A DNA stretch of 64,000 nt from contig JAPDOI010001379.1 of assembly GCA_029168955.1 (NCBI GenBank), positions 1 to 64,000 on the forward strand, given 5' to 3'. This stretch comes from Aplectana chamaeleonis (lineage: Eukaryota; Nematoda; Chromadorea; Rhabditida; Cosmocercidae). The notes below the pieces were generated by a model, which did not search any database, was not told the DNA's origin, and saw nothing but the letters and a program-made list of their open reading frames with translations. Both the position numbers and the translations under genes were made by a program. Below are positions 1 to 12,420 of this stretch, piece by piece (position 1 is the stretch's first letter; the number at the start of each line of letters is the position of its first letter).

Positions 1-3000
1 TCTCTACCTCCAATCGCCTTACACTTCCTAGTGTACATATAAATCTCAATGGCCTTCGTGCCAAACTATCTGAGCACTTTCTTTTTGCTCGTACTCGCCA
101 TCCAGATGTTATCATGGTTCAGAAACCAAACTTTCCCCCTCTGCTACTTCTTCTCACCCAAATATCCTGGCTATACTTCATACCATGCTCCAAGATCGTC
201 TTTCGGTGGAGGAGTTTCTACTTTTGTACTATCCACTCTTCCCCTTCTCATCTAATTCCCAATGTCCCTACGGACGGTACTCTCCTCGAGTTCGTCCCCA
301 TCCATCTCCCACTCAAAACTCCCCTCTATCTCTCTCTTCAACATCTACATTCCCAACCAGCATCTTGTCCCCCAACCTATAAATCCCTATCCCTCTTCTA
401 AAACAACTCAATGATCATGCGCCCTCTCACTCCTCCAGGTCGTCTTCGCGGGCGACTTCCAATGCTCATACCTTTGCTCTTCACACTTGACTCTGATGTT
501 AGAGGAGAGAGGACGTCGAGGAAATGGGCGGAGGAGTGCGACCTGGTTATCCCTAAACGATGATCCATTACCCATACCGCCTCCCTTCCATCGACGACGA
601 TCTTCTCTGTGCCCAGACATTTCACTCGTTTCCTCCAATCCTTCTTGTGCTCGCTCGTGGTCCACTTACTACTCTCTGTCTAGTGATCACATTCCCATTT
701 TCGTCCATATCTGTCTCTCCGAATTCTCCTAGCCCATTATTCTGGTATTCGTCGAGGTTGCACTCCACCTCCACCGAACGTCTGAATAATATCCATGGAG
801 AGGCGATGTGCACCGGAAGGAGAGCGTCACATATCTGACGCTATCCGGAAGAGCTATGAAAGCAGCCATACCAGAAGGACGATGTGAAAACTTGTTACCC
901 TAATGTCACCCAGGGAAATACTTGCAGAAAATCAGGACAAAGAAAGGGATGAAAAGAGGAATCCGCCAACCATCTGGACCCGGAGGTCCACTCAGCTTGA
1001 CGATGAAATTAGAAAGAAGACTTGGACTGGGCACAAGAAAATGAATGAGTGGCAGTGAAGTTCACTGAAAAATTGAACTTTGGTGCTGCGACATGGAAAA
1101 ATCCTGAGAAAACTCTCCGGAAAAACACACCCGGGCCACCGTATCTGCTACTCGAGTTTGAGAACAAATGTATTCAAGTCGGGACAAGATGCCGCTTACG
1201 CTCTGGGCGTGAGCTTCTTCATAACATGTGCGGAAGCGTGGCCCCGCAAAACCAGAAGTGACAGTAAAGAGAGCTGTGCCGCCTTCCGCTTATGGGCACG
1301 TGGCTGATGCCTTCAGTCCTGCGCAGGTGGAGAAGATTATAAAGGAAAATGTAATTCCAAAGCCATTTGACTCTGACGGAATCCTGTCCAGCAGTCCTAA
1401 AGAAGCTCCCCAGTGAATTTCTCTCACTGCTCACACCGATTTGAATGAACACAACATTCTGGAACCTGCACACTGCCACAAAACTGGAAAACAGCAAATG
1501 TCATTCCTCTGCCTAAGCCCGGTAAATCGATGTCATCAGCGAAAGGATACAGGCCAATAAGTCTTTTGTCACCTCTAGCCAAGGTTGCTGAAAAGCTTAT
1601 CGTCAATGATTTGGCTCAGCATAATGAGAAACAACATCACCAGCTCGGCTTCAGGAAGCTACATTCCACCACGACGGCGCTTTCGGGAGTCGTTGGCTAT
1701 GCCATCGACGGCTTCAACAAGAGTAAGCCCCTCAGTACCGTTGCTGTAGCCCTGGACTTGACAAAGGCATTTTGACAGTGTTAACCTCGGTATTCTCATC
1801 GGGTAACAAACTGAAGTCCTCCATTCCACCGTGGCAGAAGCGTCGGATGAACAGCATTCGTCAAGGGCCGTCGAGCAAAAGTTTTGTTTCACCTCCCCAG
1901 GAGATTAAAGTTGTGGATTCGCTGATGATATGACTATCGTATGGGGGTGCCAAAACCGCGACATACAAGTGACCGCGAGCAAAATCAACGAGTACCTGAT
2001 TGATTTGAGAAAAGCTATTTTCGATAACAAGATGCTCGTGGTCCTACCACCTGCCAAGTTCTTCAGTGCATCAGTTTTCACAACAGCGGACCCCAAGAGC
2101 ACAGCGCGCCCATCCCGATGCCACCTGGGGTGGAGATCAGCCTGCCTGCTGCTCGCTTCGTCAAATCCATTCTCGGCCTCAAACTCGATCCGTCGCTGAA
2201 GTTTCACAAGAACGATTCGAGCAAAAGCAAGCAATTGTAAAAGCTAAACTCAATGTGCTAAAGGGCGCTGGGAGGTACATCATGCAGGGCCAGCAGTAAG
2301 GAAACTATTCCTGACCACGTATAAGGCTATACTGCAGCCCACCTCAGAGTATGCGGGGCACCGGTTTGCGCAGCACTTAGTATCGGACTCTATCCTGGAC
2401 TAAGGTGCAGCGTGTACAAAACGCTGCTCTTCGGATCGCCACCGCGATGTGCTAGGACGTTCGCCAATCGAGCATTTACACGCCGAGACACAGGTGCTTT
2501 GACCAGTAAAGATAACACTGTCGGCTCCAGGCCCACCAGCTGTATATCCAACATCGTAAAGCAGCCCAACCACCATCTTGGGAGAGTATTGAACCTGTAG
2601 GAGAGAGAGGCATCAGAAAACCTTTTGCTGATGCTCCAGATAAAGTCAACCTGCAGAGATGGCAACGATTCACAAAAAGAACGCCTCCGTCTGTTGCGCG
2701 AGTTGAGATGGCACGCAGTTAGATTCGAGGGAATCTGGAAATGAGCGGCTGTTAATCCTATTTCTGGGTACTGTGCACGCCTCGAGTTTCTGAGTCTGAG
2801 TCTCAGCTTAGTAGTGGTGCCAGATGCACTCTAGCCTCGTCGCATAGCTGTGGGCACTCAACGTTCCTGAAGTCCTACGTGAAGAGGAATCGACAGTAGC
2901 ACTCCCGACGTCTGCTCTGACCTTGGTGGTCCTGGCCACACAATACCCTACACTTATTCAACCTGCCCAAAAACCCTACAACCTTATTCTACAATAGGAC

Positions 3001-3094
3001 CTTTGGACGAATCCCGACGCTGGAATTCGCCCAGTTTCCTGAACCTATAAACGCGTTACCCTCTTCGCGGCTGCAAAGAAGGAAAGAAGAAGAT
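1..3094 (+). mobile_element. Old, decayed LINE (LINE-1 family), 5' part outside window
   Basis: Conceptual translation in shifting frames follows the intact LINEs at 15.9 and 31.1 kb. Endonuclease start (NGLRAKLSEHFLFARTRHPD-like) is near 50-120. The RT core, with the GYRPISLLSPLAKVAEKL block, lies near 1545-1600. The FRKLHSTTTAL block follows near 1650-1680, and the C-terminal Cys/His motif near 2910-3010. The copy ends in a GAA-rich tail (about 3070-3094) like those of the other copies. It carries many indels and stops and has no usable ORF. The endonuclease start sits at the window edge, so any ribozyme or 2A region lies outside. It is clearly older than the copies at 15.9 and 31.1 kb. Confidence 0.85.
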
Positions 3095-3194
3095 GATTTA
3101 ATTAACAATACAATAATGAAAATTATAACCAGGTTTATGAAGCTGCACCAAATGTAAATGAAATTTCAATAATCCTTAAACATAAGTTTTCAAC

Positions 3195-4500
3195 TTGAAA
3201 AACAATTTGGATTTTGAGCTGGATTGCACAATTCCACTGATTTATGCCATACCGAAATTGCATAAAAACTCCCCATTAAATTCAGATGGTATAACAGGTG
3301 CACATGATAGAAGTTTGAAACCTCTAGCTCAAGAATTATGCGTGATATTCACACGACACTCACAGAAACATTTTGTGATTACCACTAATACAGTCTGTTC
3401 TCGTAATAAAACAATCAAAACATACTGGGCAATAGTAAACACAAATATTGGAGAGCAATTGAACGCATTTAAAATACAAATCAATCTGAAGTTGTATTCT
3501 GGAGATTCTTACGGATATGTTTACCAACCTACCTCATACCGCACATATTATTATGTAGGTGTGTGAGTTGATATTGGTCAAACATGTGCTACAAGCAAAC
3601 TCAAACAAGAAATTCATTGCAAGTAATGGTTTGAAATCGCTTCTATACTGATAGTCATTCGAGAAGTAATAGTTATAAATATTATTATTACACAAAGGAA
3701 GATTTAATATACAGCATTGATTACTTTCTCAATAATAGTTACTGTTTATTCGGAGCTGCGTCGTTTTCAAACCTGAAATGTAATGCAACAGGGGGATTTC
3801 AAACGAAACGGGGATTCAAGGCAGCAATTTTAGTCCGATTTTAGCGAAGACCCTGGTCTTATCTGTGATGGAGTTTCATTTTTCCAGAAACTTTTTCTTC
3901 AATCAGAATGTTCTTTTGGGAGCCATTTAGATATATGGACGACTTATTGATTATTCTACAACAACATGATCAATATGTTGAAGATTTGTTAGCAGGTGTT
4001 TATAATAATGTATTGTAGATTAGAAGAACTCACATGGAATTAGAATTTCATACCAATTACTTAGATATCAATAATATAAGAATAGATAATAATGCAATTC
4101 TGACCCCATTTATACAATAAAACAGATGACTTTCTAATTTTTTAGGTGAAAAAGTTCCCACAACCAGATTCTGCAGTTTCTGTTATCATCAGGGCCTCAA
4201 CAATTCACACGTGAGACCCTTTGAGGATAGCCAATGTTTGCTCTGAAGTGAACTTTCTCATAGATAAACTAAAAGAATTGAAAAACTCACTATTAAAAAC
4301 AATGGATACTCTTCAGAATTTATTGTCGTTAACCAATTCCTCGACCACGTGTCCCACCGGTGGGATCGCGTTCATCTACCACTTCGGACCGCGTGTCCTA
4401 CCAGTGGGGCATCTGATTCAAAAATCGATTCTCATAACCGCCATTCAACGAAACCGCACCGAACTATATGTGATCAATGTCTTGATACCCAAGACCTAAA
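3195..4500 (+). pseudogene. Penelope-like reverse transcriptase remnant
   Basis: The 123-codon ORF 3195-3566 reads IPLIYAIPKLHKNSP near its start, then KPLAQEL and TYWAIVNTN, in the order seen in Penelope-like RTs (PKLHK, KPLs.x.L, TYW). About 400 bp further on, near 3930-3960, another frame reads FRYMDDLLII, which fits the catalytic YxDD box of RT. The pieces are in different frames with stops between them, so the copy is dead. The segment 4345-4410 carries repeated GTGTCCCACCGGTGGGA-like words of unknown meaning. No GIY-YIG endonuclease could be read with confidence. An unrelated RT class remains possible. Confidence 0.55.
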
Positions 4501-5800
4501 TAAAAACCTCGTGGTCAATCAGTAGGGTCCAGAATGCAACAACGCATATTTAAAACTTGCTAAATTCTAGGTGGGCTGAAGTAGAGGAAAAAACGGCTGT
4601 AAAGCAGCTTTAGAAGCACCTAGTGATTTCTTTTTCCTTCTATTGCTAGCTTCTAGGTTGCTTAGTACAAACCTATCGATTGAAACTCGCTTAATTTTCT
4701 GGAAGCGTTGCAGCTCAGTCCACCCCGTTTTGGTTTTGAGTAATTGTTTCTCGATAACGAATGCGTCTCGGAAGCTCAAACTCTGAAACTGTCCGACCAA
4801 CGTTGCTGGCTACAATATGGACACAATACAGAAAAGGTAATTACCCGTGGGACGCTATTCAAGCCAGCGTGTCCCACCGATGGGACACGTTATACGGTGA
4901 CGCGCATAATATTGCACACTGGTCGAACGAACGTGTTAGCCACCCAAAATTAGGAAGCAGTCGTGAATGGGTTAACATAGTCAAATACATCTATCGCCAC
5001 AAAACAAGTTCCTCTTGCCAGATGATTACAATCATGTTCAAAAAACTTGTCGTTGCTATTCTATAAATTCGAATATTAGCTACATTAAAGTCTCAAATCC
5101 TGTTCTATTCCAGCTACTGCTATCGTTGAACGATCCAACACTATACCACTTTATTGACCCCACATTGATTTTGGACCTGACCTTTCCACAATCTGGACTT
5201 TCATTGTTCTTCCACTTTTTCCGCGCCTCTTCTTTCTCATTCAGTCTCCCTTTCATTATTCCTTTAAGCTAACAAATTCCGCTTATGGCTCAGCTTTCTC
5301 CATTCATTTCTCATCGACAATTCTGTTTCCTCACTGGGAGCACTCGGCAGATTTGTTTGGTAAGGTTCGTCTGCGGGCAGAGGTGAAACGGACACATTCA
5401 TCTTCTTATTCCTCTTCACATCTTTCTTCTTTTCTCCTTCCTTAGTTAGACGTTCTCAGCCAAACCTCCACGCCTCGGTTTTGTAAATTAAAGCAGTCTT
5501 CGAGCTCGACACACTTACCGGACCAAATCTTCGAAAGCATCTCCTAATCCACTCGGTTCTGTATCGTAGCCGATTGACTGACGCTCGTATTAGAGCAGAG
5601 CACAGGTACGGAGAGATAAGAGTCGTCCGCGTCCTCGAAAATCAGCAAACTGCGATGTCGGTCTGAGGCACGAAATCATTCGTTTGAAGCCAAGTTCATA
5701 TACTTCACACGACAGGGGATGCGACGAAATCTTCATCAAACTATCGAAAAATCGATACGCTTGATATTCACTATCGCGAAACTCGACGTGTTGGAACTAA
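4501..5800. other. No gene recognised
   Basis: Short ORFs only. The segment 4795-5060 may continue the degraded Penelope-like element, since GTGTCCCACCGATGGGAC recurs near 4871, but no motif was recognised. The remainder shows no structure beyond T-rich stretches. Confidence 0.4.
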
Positions 5801-6164
5801 GTGAATAGGGCCTCGAAAGTTCTCCACGCTGCATTTCTGAAAGGACATGGACAGAGACACTCATTTCAACACGGAATTCAGAAGCTGTCGGCCACGAAAC
5901 ATAATGCTTGGTCTACTCGTTTCGTCAGATTAGACAAAAGCTTTCCTGTCAGAGTCTCATCTGTGAGCGTTATTGTGGTCGTGCGTGCAAAGACAAATGT
6001 GGTTAGGGACCGATTCCAGGGTTTTGTCGTTTTTGATGGCGCAGCGACTATCATGCTTCGAGTGCGAATTGAGGCGCGACACGATACTGATCAATACCTC
6101 ACCAGTGAGCGGCGCATAATCCAAGTCGCGCAGCGCATGGAAATTCCTGAAAACGAGCCCAAAT

Positions 6165-6320
6165 GGGACAGGGCTCTCTACACACCCGAGGGAGAAGTTG
6201 TCCCGCCTTTTGCCGCTCTAATTCCACTCGGGACCACTTCGTTCGCTTTGAGTGGCGTGACGTTTCATACTGCAAAAACGGGACAACTCCTCCCTCTGTG
6301 TGTAGAGAGCCCCTGTCCCG
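6165..6320. repeat. Fold-back (inverted repeat) element
   Basis: The left arm starts GGGACAGGGCTCTCTACACA and the right arm is its near-perfect reverse complement, with a loop of about 70 bp. Half of the unit recurs near 36800-36860 (GTTGTCCCG then AATTCCACTCG), so this is a dispersed MITE-like family. It sits inside the 207-codon ORF 5801-6424. That makes the ORF doubtful as a gene; it shows no recognisable domain. Confidence 0.75.
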
Positions 6321-6835
6321 CCCGAATCTGCTTTATGAGCATGGTCCCGTCGTCTTTTTTCTTTGTCAGGCTCTCTTCCACTCAAATCAGTTTCCGTTTC
6401 AACCAAGAAAAACAAACAGTTTGATGAGAAATTTCCATTTTGATTCCAGGTATACACACAACTGAGAACAATCAAGTATCATCTGGCGTAATAACATCAA
6501 TGACCTTTGAGCTTTGCAAGAACATCCTATTCGTTATGTGGCGATCGGACCGCCTCTGCATCGTTCTTTGCAGAAACATGAGATCCGCAACCCCTGAAAA
6601 ATCTTGTGAAACCACGACAGAATCACGCATAAGACCACAACCAAGGAGGGATTGAAGTGAGGCCAGCATCTTACATTAGCCAGCACAGCCGGCTGACCAG
6701 ACCGCACCAAGTCTCCGTGTTCAGGGCCGGAAGGACAGCAATTTGCGTATCGAAGTCATACAACCCCAGGTGGGTAATCGTACTGCTAGGCCCACTTTGA
6801 TCGATACTAGTCTATCGAGCAGAAAAAGAACTCAC

Positions 6836-6932
6836 GCTATGGTTTCTTTGGCAAGTCCGTCTGAACTGACTAGATTCACTTCGTCTATCAAAGCTCTCTT
6901 CCAAATCCTTTCCAACTTCACCGTCAATATAT
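6836..6932 (-). CDS. Exon of the minus-strand SMARCE1-like paralogue (C-terminal part)
   Basis: Bounded by a strong acceptor (TTTTACAG) and a strong donor (GTGAGT) on the minus strand. It encodes DILTVKLERIWKR and further residues. The plus-strand gene has DILTLELGKIWKQ in its exon 54819-54916, and both exons enter in the same phase (one base from the previous codon). The similarity is short but falls in the same gene order relative to the QVSVPE exon. Function of this segment is unknown. Any exons further downstream were not identified. Confidence 0.55.
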
Positions 6933-7137
6933 CTGTAAAATTGAAAAAAAAACTTTTAATTCCGAGAATTGAAAAAAAATAGGGGGGGTTCATGTTTGGG
7001 ATCTTACCATTATAAGAATTTTCTACAGTTCCACATCTCATTGCAAACAACCTTTTAGCCCATACAATTGCCGGGTGATAGTTTTAAAATGGCTTACTAC
7101 AAGAAAAAGGACTGGGAAAAACAGGTATGAGGGAGCT

Positions 7138-7358
7138 GCCGCGATTGGAGGACACTTTGAATATGAATGACAACCTGCTCTCTATGTGTCTTCTCTCTCC
7201 TTTTCAATGCGGCCGAACCATACCCCCTCGGTTGCGAAGTGCTGCGTGTGATTTTTGTGCAAACGCAGGGTTTGGACGCGTTTCAGAGAGAAATAGTGAA
7301 ACATCAAATACGAATAGTGAGCTTTTACTAATCAAGTGTCCTCCAATCACGACTATTC
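7138..7358. repeat. Short element with terminal inverted repeats
   Basis: GCCGCGATTGGAGGACACTT near 7138 is matched by its reverse complement (AAGTGTCCTCCAATCACG) near 7337. The arms are about 18 bp and nearly perfect, about 180 bp apart. It looks like a small MITE. The ORF 7127-7441 spans it and is probably not a gene. Confidence 0.5.
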
Positions 7359-7722
7359 GCTCCCCTCCCCCCTTCGGCTTCGTCCATAGCGAGCAACGAG
7401 CGTCAACGTACGCAGGGGATTCCCATCCTCACCTCTACTGATTCCGTCTTAGTGCTGCAGGGGACGCCAGCATCAGCGGCATGTAGCTGTAGCTGGTGTA
7501 CACTGGCCTCGAAAGGGGCGTGCCGAAGTGGCTACTTGCAGCGGGCGTGCCAGATTGGCCTTCACATATACCTCACTTTCCCAAAGGAAATGAGCAGGTG
7601 TCATACAGGGAGGGTCTACTTCAGAACAATACGAAAATCTCAGATTTACCCCCACAGGCAGCACTGTTCTTTTAAAACCATCACCCACACTTTTATTTTG
7701 TAAATCTGAGCACCGAACGAAC

Positions 7723-7992
7723 CTTTGATACGATCTAAAGAGGCTGAGTGCAGTGACTGGTGTTCGTCAGATTTTTCAGCCTTCTGTCTTTATGAGAGAC
7801 GTCGACTTCCGGAACAGAAACCTGGACCAAATCCTGAATTCCAACTGAAATGTCCCCTTGCAGGGCTGTCGATTCCTCATTTAAATGTGGTGCATGCTCG
7901 GGCGACTCATTTGCAATACATGGCCCATCTGACACATTAGCGTTCATTCCTACCACAGAATTTATATACAGTTGGCCTGATGGAGACGGATC
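7723..7992 (-). CDS. Exon of the minus-strand SMARCE1-like paralogue (QVSVPE exon), damaged
   Basis: Follows an acceptor TTGCAG and encodes an acidic segment ending with LVQVSVPEVDVSHKD. The plus copy reads LLQVSVPEIDFLIRTG in exon 54585-54771. The 3' donor context is also shared: G|GTTCGTTCG in both copies. Just before the donor this copy has an in-frame TAG, where the plus copy reads through with PFDSNE. That suggests a one- or two-base indel and loss of function here, or a slightly different donor. No known domain recognised. Confidence 0.5.
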
Positions 7993-8612
7993 CTGCAACA
8001 TTTCAACCCCTTTGATAGTTTTGAAAAATTGGAAAAAAAATAGCAATACCGATAAAAATTAGTAAGCAATGACTTACTGCTTCAATTGGATTCTCGCAGA
8101 ATTGCAGAGCCCTCCTTCTGACCAATACCCGTTTCAGTCCCGGCTTAAAGAAACACTATTGAATTCAACAAAACTCGGAATAGTACACATCCTAAAATTT
8201 GTTAGAAAAAGGTGATTAAAGTGTTCTCCGGGATACAATGTGAAGTATAGTAAAATGGAGTACTTTTGTGCTCTGCAGTCCCCTCTCTGGTTCGCTAAAC
8301 ATTTATTATTCCCAGTGCCCATTGCTTAAAAAAGCGGCAATTATTTCACCCCCAAAGTCTGCAAAGCAAACCCCAGGACTTTGCGGTTGGCGGAATAACC
8401 TTCTCGCTGTTTTTTTACTAGCCCACCATGTACTGGTGAATGAGCTGAAATCTATGGAAAGGCCGGAGTAAATAACACACCCTGGACTTTCTTGGGAATC
8501 CGACATCGCGAAAGAGTGGAGTGGACCCATGGTCCTGAAATAATAAAGATTTATGCAAGAAGCAGGTATGCAGCGCTGAGCAAGCCTCGAGTGAACTGTG
8601 CACAACACACAC

Positions 8613-8788
8613 CTGGGTGACCACCGCACTCTGCCGCACATACAATGCTTTTTCAAAATTTAACTCTTCCCTATTTATAGAAAATGATAAAAGACCACTT
8701 CCAGAAGGAGCAAAGGTATTCCCTTTAATGTCCTCAAACAAGCCGCTTAATGCCTCTTCCATAGCGAGGCTACGAGCGTCAGCGGACC
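8613..8788 (-). CDS. Probable exon of the minus-strand SMARCE1-like paralogue
   Basis: An open segment of 176 nt with a CTTAG acceptor and a CAG|GTGTGT donor encodes MEEALSGLFEDIKG and then SFSINREELNFEKALYV. No family was recognised and no clear counterpart was found in the plus copy. It is assigned to the gene only by strand, position and splice signals. Confidence 0.35.
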
Positions 8789-9244
8789 CTAAGGGAAGTC
8801 GTATCATTCACCACGAGTTATTGTTTCCCGTTCAAAAGCTTCGGACAGAAGACGCCACGCTGATCAATAATAATTAATCTATAAAATGATCTGGGGTACG
8901 CGTAGTGCATTAGAGATTCCAACAGTGACTTTCGAGCCGCTTCTGTAGCTAGCTATGGACAAAGCCGAAAGCCTGAAAGACGATTAGACCAGGACATATA
9001 CAAGTACTTTCCCAGGATACAAACAAAAAGTTTACATAAATGGATCTAGAAAAATACCTGAACCAACGGAACGTTACTTCCAAACGGATTCTGCCAGAAT
9101 ACGGTGAATCATTCACACACAAATCCTAAAAACACTCATTTACTTCCTTACACAAACTCCTAGCGAAACTGGAAAAACTGCACTCACGAGCGAGGAATCC
9201 ATCAGAACCCCTCCTTTCGCCACTTTCAACAGCGCCATGGTACC

Positions 9245-9390
9245 TGAAAGCATTCGTGGAATCAAGCACCAAACACAAAAAGTCAATCTTGCTCGGATGA
9301 GTCTGGACAGAGAAGCTGTCGGCTATTGTAAAATATAACAGCGATAAGGAGATTTTGACATGATAAGCCCGGTTGCAAGCCAGACGAATT
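9245..9390. repeat. Dispersed repeat shared with 21786-21890
   Basis: The minus strand here reads GGGCTTATCATGTCA, AATCTCCTTATC and TATATTTTACAATAG, followed by CTTCTCTGTCCAGACTCATC. The plus strand at 21786-21890 reads the same order of words. It lies within the ORF 9581..9126 (minus), most of which is therefore repeat. Confidence 0.6.
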
Positions 9391-9466
9391 ATATAAGTCC
9401 TATCGAGATCATCATGTCGGAATGGAGGTGAGCGCGCAGCGCTCACTAGATTTGACTTTGACTCAC

Positions 9467-9543
9467 CATCGCGCAACCCCGCCATCTCAGTATCAAGGTC
9501 CAGAGTAAACGTAGAGAGGCCGTTCTTTTTTGCTTTTATAGAG
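9467..9543 (-). CDS. Probable exon of the minus-strand SMARCE1-like paralogue
   Basis: Acceptor TTTTTAAG and perfect donor G|GTGAGT enclose 77 nt encoding SIKAKKNGLSTFTLDLDTEM. The plus copy has a loosely similar SSKSKVAKDGP...LSLPSDAM across exons 52062-52113 and 52182-52264. The match is weak and the assignment rests mainly on order and splice sites. Confidence 0.35.
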
Positions 9544-9989
9544 CTTAAAAAGTTGAATACTAATTCAGAAATGGGTTGCAACGCATACCTGGTGTTCGGG
9601 AAAACTTGTCAAAACCACGTGATTTTGGTCGAAAAAATGTTGATCTTTTTTTTCAGTAGGCGTACACGATCCTGTAGGAACACTTACCGTCGAGCTAAAG
9701 AGCTCATTTTTGGCCAGGAAGCTCCTTATGATTGCACCTAGCTTCTGTCAAATTTTGAAGTTGATAGCTCAATTTTTTCGGAACTTCAGAATTGAGGGTC
9801 AAGATAGGCAAAAAACATGTAAACATGTTATTATTATCCACCCGAAGTTTACTCATCCGTGAAAATAAATTGATGAAAATCAATACCGTTACTGATAGGC
9901 CCTCATCTAGGGTTGTGCTCTTTTTGAGACGGGCTTGCGCTTCAATCAATAAGACCTTGGAAGTGTACTTTTCGGAACGACGCGCGGTG

Positions 9990-10140
9990 TGACTAGGGTT
10001 TCAGGAGTGCGCAGGACGCCGAAAAAAGCGTACCGGACCCTGGTGGAAGTGCGCAGGACGCTTCAGGAAGTGTGCGGGACCCAACTGGTAGTGCTCAGAG
10101 CGCCGGGGAAAGTGTCTGGGACCCATTTGGGAATGCGCAG
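9990..10140. repeat. Degenerate minisatellite, left block
   Basis: About four units of roughly 40 bp, each with AGTGCTCAGAGCGCCGGGGA- or AGTGCGCAGGACGC-like words followed by GGGACCCAACTGG. The same array resumes at 12113, after the hAT-like element, so the element probably split a single array. Confidence 0.7.
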
Positions 10141-12112
10141 CAGGGCTGTGCGTAATTACGAATTACAATTTACGAATTACGGGTGTTTTTGAATATTTTT
10201 TACGATTTACGATTAACGAAATTCCGGTCCAAAATCGTAATGAATCGTCACAAATCTTGAAAATGAGGTTGAGGGACAATACATATAATTTTACGGTCTG
10301 GAACATAAATAAATTTTACACTCCTTTCACAGCCGTGATACTTCCTTCCAATTTCAATTTAGGTGTAACCTTACCCTGACATTCCCAGCCGGGTGCAGTC
10401 AGTAGTACTGTGCTTCTCTGGGCCAATTCCCGGTCCGCAATTGCGTCTCGACACGCTTCGTGGCCGCGCGCTTTCAAGTCGGAAGAGTTTTCAGTACCGC
10501 AGTAGCCGATCCGTTGACTCTAGATGGGTTTAGAAACTGGAAACTGAACCAAATTGGAGAAAACTGTATAAAAAAGCCATCTCGAGTAGCCTTTGGCGCT
10601 GGAAACTCGACTAACTCAAGCGCGTGCGGCCCAAAAAGTGTGTCGAGAGGCAATTGCGGACCGGAATTTGGCCCAGAGAAGCACATTATGTCGGACATGG
10701 CGAGATATAATTGTTGATAACGAGTTTCAGGCAAGACTGACCGCTCCGCTTTTCTCAGTGACCAGCTCGAACTTATTATTGGTTCCAAGCATTTTTTTGG
10801 GAGCCAGGTCGGCAAAGCCGAGTTTCATGGTTATTCATCTCCAAGGAATGCTCTCGCCCCAAGATGAACACGAGAGGCGCAGACATTTTCTGTCTATATC
10901 GGAGCGAAATTCCGGTCCGCAGTTGCAGACAACCGCTGATGCAACACGCAGTGCAGACAGAATCGTGCTGGGACCACGACATCCTGGCACGATTAGTCAT
11001 CTTCCCACCACGATTGTCTTCCCAGCGGGCAGGAATTCCATTTACGTGGCTCAGCTCTAAACACGTGGCTGGCTTATGGAGCATATAAAGGTTGAAATTC
11101 GGTACATATACAGTTCGTTGCAGAATTTCACGGAGATTTAAAAAACAACCTTCACCGCGCATCTATCTTCTGCGGGCAAAAACTAGTATTTCGGATGTTG
11201 AAATCGCGCTGAAGGATCGGGAAAATATATTTCTAACATAACAACACTCTTCAACGGGTGTTTTACGGGGATTTTCAAAATCACAATTATGCTACGGGAG
11301 AAAAAGTGGTATTTTTAAAAGTTGGTTCACAGCCTTCTAACGCAAATAATGACTGCAGAGTCACCCACCTTTCAGGGAAAGTTATAAAATGCTCAGAATT
11401 CGAGCAAGATCTGAGAGCGAAAAAAAATAAGATTAAGAAATTGTTCACTTTTGAAATCAGAGATTTGGGGAAAACCTCCATCTTTTTGCTTTTCAGAAAA
11501 CTGAACAACCTTCACCTATAGGACCGCTTTCTACACCCCAACAATCTTATGTTTATGATGAGGAAGGCTTCACACCCCGCTCAGAATAACGCATCACAGT
11601 TACATGTAGAGGTCTAGCTTGATTTCTGCGTCAAAAAAGTGGTTTTGCAAATGTATATGTCCTTTAGAATGATCACTTTGTCCAAATACCCTTCTCTTGA
11701 GAGACTGACCCTTAAACTTTGAACCGCGATTTCTTTCACTACCCTGTTGTCCTCCTTCGCATTCATTCACCTGCTTTTGGTAATGCAATGGTTCTCTATG
11801 TTTTCAAAAGTTGAGCGAGACGTGGCAAAGTTTTGGTAATTGATTAGGCTTTTGGAGTTTCAACTTCATATATTTAAGTCATTTCTATGCCACGATTGCG
11901 TACTGAACATCTTTTCACGTACTGCTCAACAGCGTTGTTTTGAAATCCCACCTCAATCCTTCTTCGATATGGAACACTTAAGTTCTGAGGTGTTCCACAT
12001 CGAATGAATTTGGGTCATGCGCGGACTTATAACTCACTATCAGTTACGAATTACGAGGAATTTGAAAAATTACGATTTACGAAATCATAAAATTCAATGA
12101 TGCACAGCCCTG
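10141..12112. mobile_element. Non-autonomous hAT-like DNA transposon
   Basis: The left end is CAGGGCTGTGCGTAATTACG and the right end is its inverted counterpart, finishing GCACAGCCCTG at 12112. CAG-G-start ends rich in TTACGAATTAC are typical of hAT elements. The flanking 8-mers ATGCGCAG and AAGCGCAT match at 6 of 8 positions, so the duplication is imperfect or coincidental. No transposase is recognisable inside. Another unit ending on the minus strand (CAGGGATGTGCG, near 59628) suggests a family. Confidence 0.6.
10409..10684. repeat. Inverted repeat nested in the hAT-like element
   Basis: Arms 10409-10474 and 10619-10684 are near-perfect reverse complements (GTGCTTCTCTGGGCCAA... and ...TTGGCCCAGAGAAGCAC) separated by about 145 bp. 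Part of the same sequence (ATTCCGGTCCGCAGTTGC) occurs once more near 10910. It is probably a fold-back element inserted in, or captured by, the hAT-like element. Confidence 0.7.
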
Positions 12113-12420
12113 AAGCGCATAGCGTCGAGAAAAGCGTGTGGTGCTCAACTGGGAGGGCGCACAGCGCCGGAAAAATGTCTGAGACCGAACTGGGAGTGCT
12201 CAGAACGAAGGGGAAAGTGTGTTTAACCCAACTATGAGTGCTCAGAGCGCCGGGGAAAGTGTGTTTAACCCAACTGGTAGTGCTCAAAGCGCCGGAGAAA
12301 GTGTCTTGGACCAATCTGGGAGTGCGCATAGCGTGTGAGAGTGTCTAGGACCCTTCTGGGAGTGCTCAGAGCGCCGGGGAAAGTGTACCGAACTCATAAG
12401 AGAATGCGCATGGCGCTTAG
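12113..12420. repeat. Degenerate minisatellite, right block
   Basis: Seven or so units of about 42 bp with the core AGTGCTCAGAGCGCCGGGGA and AAGTGTNNNNGACCCAACTGG. It is the continuation of the block at 9990-10140, interrupted by the hAT-like element. Confidence 0.75.

Noticed and set aside
5801..6424. 207-codon ORF as a protein gene
   Set aside because: It spans a fold-back element that recurs near 36.8 kb, and no domain is recognisable. Kept only as a repeat.
9126..9581. 151-codon minus-strand ORF as one gene
   Set aside because: Its middle is a dispersed repeat also found at 21786-21890. Only the piece with splice signals (9467-9543) was kept as a candidate exon.
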